From: Limnomonas spitsbergensis
Taxonomy: Eukaryota > Chlorophyta > Chlorophyceae > Chlamydomonadales
NCBI GenBank assembly: GCA_037349105.1
Contig: JAYJMM010000109.1
Coordinates: 3,614,001 to 3,678,000 of the forward strand
Direction of reading: 5' to 3'
DNA: 64,000 bases
A program made the position numbers and the translations under genes. The notes under the pieces are model-generated. The model was given only the letters and a program-made list of their open reading frames with translations, searched no databases and was not told the origin of the DNA. Positions 60,901 to 64,000 of the stretch are shown here, piece by piece (the first letter of the stretch is position 1; each line of letters opens with the position of its first letter).

Positions 60901-63900
60901 CAAGGCAGGTGCATACACACGAGAAACCAAACATCCTCAACGGGCTGCTGCCACACACAATTATTCATGAATAGGCTGCAGGTTTGCAACGTGTGTCACG
61001 CATCATCGTTGCCGCCCACAGAACATGTGCTGCAGCCATGCAGCTGACTCAGCAGCCGGCCAGCCGCTGTCTACCTCTCTGCACAGCGGCTGCTGCTGCA
61101 TCAGGTTAACTCTCAAGAGCCGCCCCGCCCCGCCCCGCTCACCTTCATGTACTCCTTGACCTTCTTGACCTGCTTCTCCCCGACCGCATCCTTGTCAAAC
61201 TCCACCAAGCTGCGCAGGAAGTTGCCTTCCGCCATCATGGACTTGGCGCCGCCCCAGCTCACATCCTTGAGGCCGCGGAGCACCACCACGCACTCGCACA
61301 CCTGCACCGTGAGAGGAGCAGCGGGGATGCGGCAAGGGAGATTCACACATCCATAAGGTAGGGCGCGGTTTGTCAATGGATGAGGACTTGTTATGTCCAT
61401 GCGGCCAGCCGGCCATGCCTCCCTGCACACACACGCTTCCCGGTCAGTACTGGATGCACACCATGCCCCGCATTCACGACACAGAGGTGACACCCTCCCC
61501 TTGTCCCTCCCAGTTTCAGGGTCAGTGTCAGGCGGCCAGTACCCCGCGGTCTGGGGGGTCTGGGCAGCCGGTTTGGAAATCCGGGCCCGAGCTCCCACCT
61601 TCTGCACATTGATGTGCGGCTTCGCAAACGAGCGGATTTCCGTGATGTCATCCTTCCTCAGGTCCGCCAGCGCGGCGGCGGCCTCCTCGAGCGCCGGTAT
61701 GGCCTCCTCGAGCGCCGCCTCGGCCTCGGCCTTCTCCACCGTGATCTGCTGGCTGTCAATGTGCAGCTGCTCCTCCTTGGTCTTTGCACTGGCAGCCTTG
61801 GTCTCCACATCGGCCGTGTTGGTGCTGATCACGACCAGCAGCTCATTGCACTCCTTGGTCGCAAGCTCCACGACCACCTTGGCCTCGCTGAGCTCCTTCT
61901 GCATCGCGTCCACCTCGACGGCTGCCTGGATCAGCTTCTGCAGCCCGCCGCTCAGGCGCCCCGTCATCTCCTCGATCATCTTGCGGTTGCTGGACAGCGC
62001 CCGCTTGTAGTTGTTGATGAAGTCGAGGTAGTTCTTGGGCGTGACGTAGTTGTAGCGGCGCAGCTCCTCCAGGAAGCGTGCGCTGAAGTTACGCACGCTC
62101 TGGTGCACCAACACCATGTGCTCCACGATCTGCCCAGGGGGGAGGAGGCAGGGGTGGGTCAGGGGAGGGAGAGAGGTACAGCGATGAGTCAGGGTGAGGG
62201 CACTCCGAAGAAGCCGTAACACCGTTTGAGGCGAAAAAGGGGGTGGGGAGGGGGTCACTTATCGTCGCATACTGCCAACATGGAGGGCGTATGTGGCAAA
62301 GATACTGGCAGAAAGGGCGTCAGTCAGGTGGCATGAGGCCATCTGACCTGAACGCGGCCCTGGAGTGATATCTCAACGCGGCCCTGGAGTCACACATCAA
62401 ATTACGATGTGTGACTGGAGGGCCGCGGCCTCTCACCCACCTATCGTTCACCCCTATCTCTAAGCACATGTCCGCACCTGCTCCCGGCATGCAGCTGGCA
62501 GTGTCTCCTCAGCCAGGAAGACCGTCGCCACCGATTGTAGAGCCTGCACAAGCAATACGAAGAATCACCAGGAAGGACATCTCAGGGTTCAGGGTTTCTT
62601 GTTGAGCTCCTTTTAGGAGGACCCCTGAACTAGCCTGCACAGGTATCAGCAGGTCACAAACGAGGCCTTGTTAGGAGGCAGCTGCGCACATAACAGTCAC
62701 TCGGTCGGTGGTCTCTGGCAGCTGGAGCACCTAACGAGACATGTAAACAAAAATCCAGTCATCAGCACGCACGTACCTGCTCGGGCCACGGCTCAAACCA
62801 GTCAATGACGGTGTTGTTGACCATCCCCGGGAAGTTGCGGCAGCGCGTGCGCAGCGTCTCCCCCACCGGGCTCATGGCCAGCACCACATGCAGGTTGTTT
62901 CGGCACTTCTGCACATAGTACGACCAGCAGGACTCCTTGGTGGTCAGCAGACCCTTCTTCTCAACCTCGGGCCGCACGCTACGCACATAGGAGGGAGAGG
63001 GGGGCACAGGGTTGGGGGGGGGGGGCAGCTGCTTGAGGGGTCAAGGCACAAAGGCACATTTAAAGCTTCCCCAGCATCCTCAGGTGTTTCAGAGGCGTCC
63101 GTGGATTTATCAGGGGGACGCATGCGGTTCCATCCTCTCCCTGCAACGCCAGCTTCTTGGCAGCTGCTGTAGCCTCCTGCCCTCCGGGTGCCTCCTCACA
63201 GCTCCCCCCCTCCCCCCCCCCCCCACACACCTCCTCACCGGTGCGTCCCCCTACCACTACCTGTTTATGTGTTTGTAACCCTCCCCACCACAACTGATGG
63301 TCAGTATGTCCTCCTCCCCACACACCTGTCCACACATGCCTCCCAACTCCCACACTTGTTGATCAGTACGTATGTGTGCCTCTCTCCCCCTCCCCCCTCC
63401 CCCACACCTGTCAATCAGCGTGTCCCGCTCCCCACACCTGCTGAAAAATGTGTGAGTGTGCCCCTCTCCTCCCTCCCCCACACCTGTTGATGAGTGTGTC
63501 CTTCTCCGCGTCGTCGTACAGTGCGGGGACCATGCCGCTGGTGAGCATGTTGTTGATCAGCTCCAAGAAGCCCTCGTCCGCAACGTGGGCATCCGTGAAC
63601 AGAAACATGACCTAGACGGGACAGGCACACAGCATGCACCTTCAGACGTCAGAATCAAACGCAGTGAACACGATCACACTCCCTAGCGACACAAACACAT
63701 ACATCTCCCCACCTGTTTTGCCAGGAGGGACCCTACTGCATGTTCTGGTCACACCGAGCAAACATCACAAAAAATGTCTAGGACCCAGGCTGAGTTGCTT
63801 CTGGACGACCCAGCAGCTCAGGACAACTCAGAGCAGAGCCACAGTCATCAAAACGCAGCCTTCATAGCCCTTTCTACCAGATCCAGCCCTGCGCCCCCCT

Positions 63901-64000
63901 CCTCCCTCACCCCCTCCTACGCACCTTCTTGTTGTCCGATCCCAGCCTGCTGTACAGCTTCTTAAGGTCCTCTCTGAAAGCGATGTCATCATAGCCGCGA
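51902..64000 (-). CDS. Axonemal dynein heavy chain, C-terminal part (AAA4 to C-terminus; runs off window)
   Basis: This is a motor subunit of flagellar dynein arms. More than 20 exons were recognised. AAA4: 64000-62760 ([59 protein letters not shown]). Stalk helix 1: 62132-61600 ([20 protein letters not shown]). Microtubule-binding region and stalk helix 2: 61300-59940 ([20 protein letters not shown]). AAA5: 59530-58780 ([19 protein letters not shown]). AAA6 and linkers: 58330-54800 ([78 protein letters not shown]). C-terminal domain: 54590-51902, ending with GVALVLNTG and TAA at 51904-51902. The KGNLSLEK and [12 protein letters not shown] wording resembles the two-headed inner-arm I1/f class (DNAH10 type), but this assignment is tentative. 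Exon ends were not all fixed. Confidence 0.93.
52500..52585. repeat. Short tandem repeat in dynein intron, about 33-bp unit x 3
   Basis: Three consecutive variants of gagcacaaggccagctatcc plus atatccct or atagcctt adjoin the donor side of the exon that starts at about 52600 on the minus strand. Confidence 0.8.
53036..53165 (-). repeat. Dispersed repeat family A, inverted copy inside a dynein intron
   Basis: On the minus strand this reads tcaatgacattgcacctctg, gccctgctaaaaaactcggc and gcatgggcgcgg, clearly the same family as the copies near 10.5 and 18.9 kb. A second partial copy (agcagggcccagccgggaag) lies beside it at 53040-53065. It shows that the family is not confined to the intergenic deserts. 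Confidence 0.8.
58590..58758. repeat. Long polypyrimidine tract (purine-rich on the transcribed strand)
   Basis: About 170 bases in a dynein intron consist almost wholly of C and T on the plus strand (ctcctcagccctcccctctc and similar), with scattered A and G. Because the gene is on the minus strand, the pre-mRNA here is purine-rich. Such tracts can form triplex DNA. Confidence 0.85.
60690..60785. repeat. Interstitial telomere-like repeats (TTTAGGG variants)
   Basis: Several tandem and variant copies of tttaggg occur here: tatagggtttagggtttagg followed by gtaaagg, ttttaaga, gtatagggtttaagg and gtgtagggtaggg. They lie within a dynein intron. A two-copy ccctaaaccctaaaccct tract occurs at about 55635-55652, in opposite orientation. 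TTTAGGG is the plant-type telomere unit. Confidence 0.8.
63205..63495 (-). repeat. Tandem copies of an exon-intron junction inside a dynein intron
   Basis: Reading the minus strand, the true exon end gacacactcatcaacag and its donor gtgtggggg (exon end near 63485) are followed in the intron by degenerate copies. These are gacacgctgattgacag|gtgtgg near 63405, tactgatcaacaag|tgtggg near 63350, and atactgaccatcag|ttgtgg near 63290. Further cag|gtgtggggag copies sit near 63440 and 63320. Spacing is about 50-70 bases. Several copies keep a usable-looking GT donor. Confidence 0.75.

Noticed and set aside
61113..62258. Single 381-codon minus-strand exon
   Set aside because: Only parts are conserved dynein (62132-61600 and about 61300-61140). 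The segment between them is a read-through intron with donor and acceptor sites.
38521..64000. A flagellar gene cluster (p28, coiled-coil protein, dynein heavy chain)
   Set aside because: The genes are interspersed with unrelated housekeeping genes on both strands; proximity alone does not show co-regulation.

Overview
The window is nuclear DNA from a flagellated green alga (Chlorophyta). Every recognisable gene is split by many short to medium introns, and the best matches are plant or green-algal type: a plant-cytosolic-type pyruvate kinase, a plastid-type CDP-diacylglycerol synthase and the plastid acetyl-CoA carboxylase beta subunit. Two axonemal dynein genes show that the organism builds motile flagella. 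A beta-carboxyltransferase gene with introns and a transit-peptide-like N-terminus means accD has moved from plastid to nucleus, as in Chlamydomonas-type algae, so a member of the Chlamydomonadales or a relative is most likely. The species cannot be named from the sequence.

Layout, left to right. Positions 33-5865 (+) hold pyruvate kinase, lacking only its first exon. Positions 7030-9705 (+) hold phosphatidate cytidylyltransferase. A gene-poor, repeat-rich stretch (9.7-14.8 kb) follows, with short dispersed repeats. Positions 14803-17918 (-) hold a basic, coiled-coil, His/Gln-repeat protein, possibly a transcription factor. A second gene-poor stretch (17.9-20.8 kb) carries more copies of the same repeats. 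Positions 20782-32030 (-) hold the AP-2 adaptor alpha subunit, whose introns contain a MITE-like element and several minisatellites. Positions 33262-35120 (-) hold a complete protein phosphatase 4 catalytic subunit, divergent from an adenylate kinase-type gene at about 35.5-37.7 kb (+) that appears to be frameshifted. Positions 38521-39911 (+) hold the inner-arm dynein p28 light chain. Positions 40712-43894 (-) hold an unrecognised coiled-coil protein. Positions 44986-49177 (+) hold tRNA-dihydrouridine synthase 1. Positions 49382-51291 (+) hold nuclear accD. Positions 51902-64000 (-) hold the C-terminal part of an axonemal dynein heavy chain that runs off the right edge.

The genes are mostly unrelated housekeeping genes: glycolysis, plastid lipid synthesis (CDP-DAG synthase and ACCase beta), endocytosis, signalling, tRNA modification and flagellar motility. 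No operon-like or gene-cluster system is evident. For seven genes the exon models were built by hand from splice sites and family alignment, and the summed exon lengths are all multiples of three.

The most unusual signals concern genome structure rather than a new pathway. Five introns use GC-AG splice sites with a strong AG|GCAAG donor. Minisatellites have expanded inside introns and inside one coding exon. One dynein splice donor has been tandemly copied into its own intron. A short dispersed repeat family is scattered over the window. The adenylate kinase gene appears to have lost one base and to have a disrupted P-loop.
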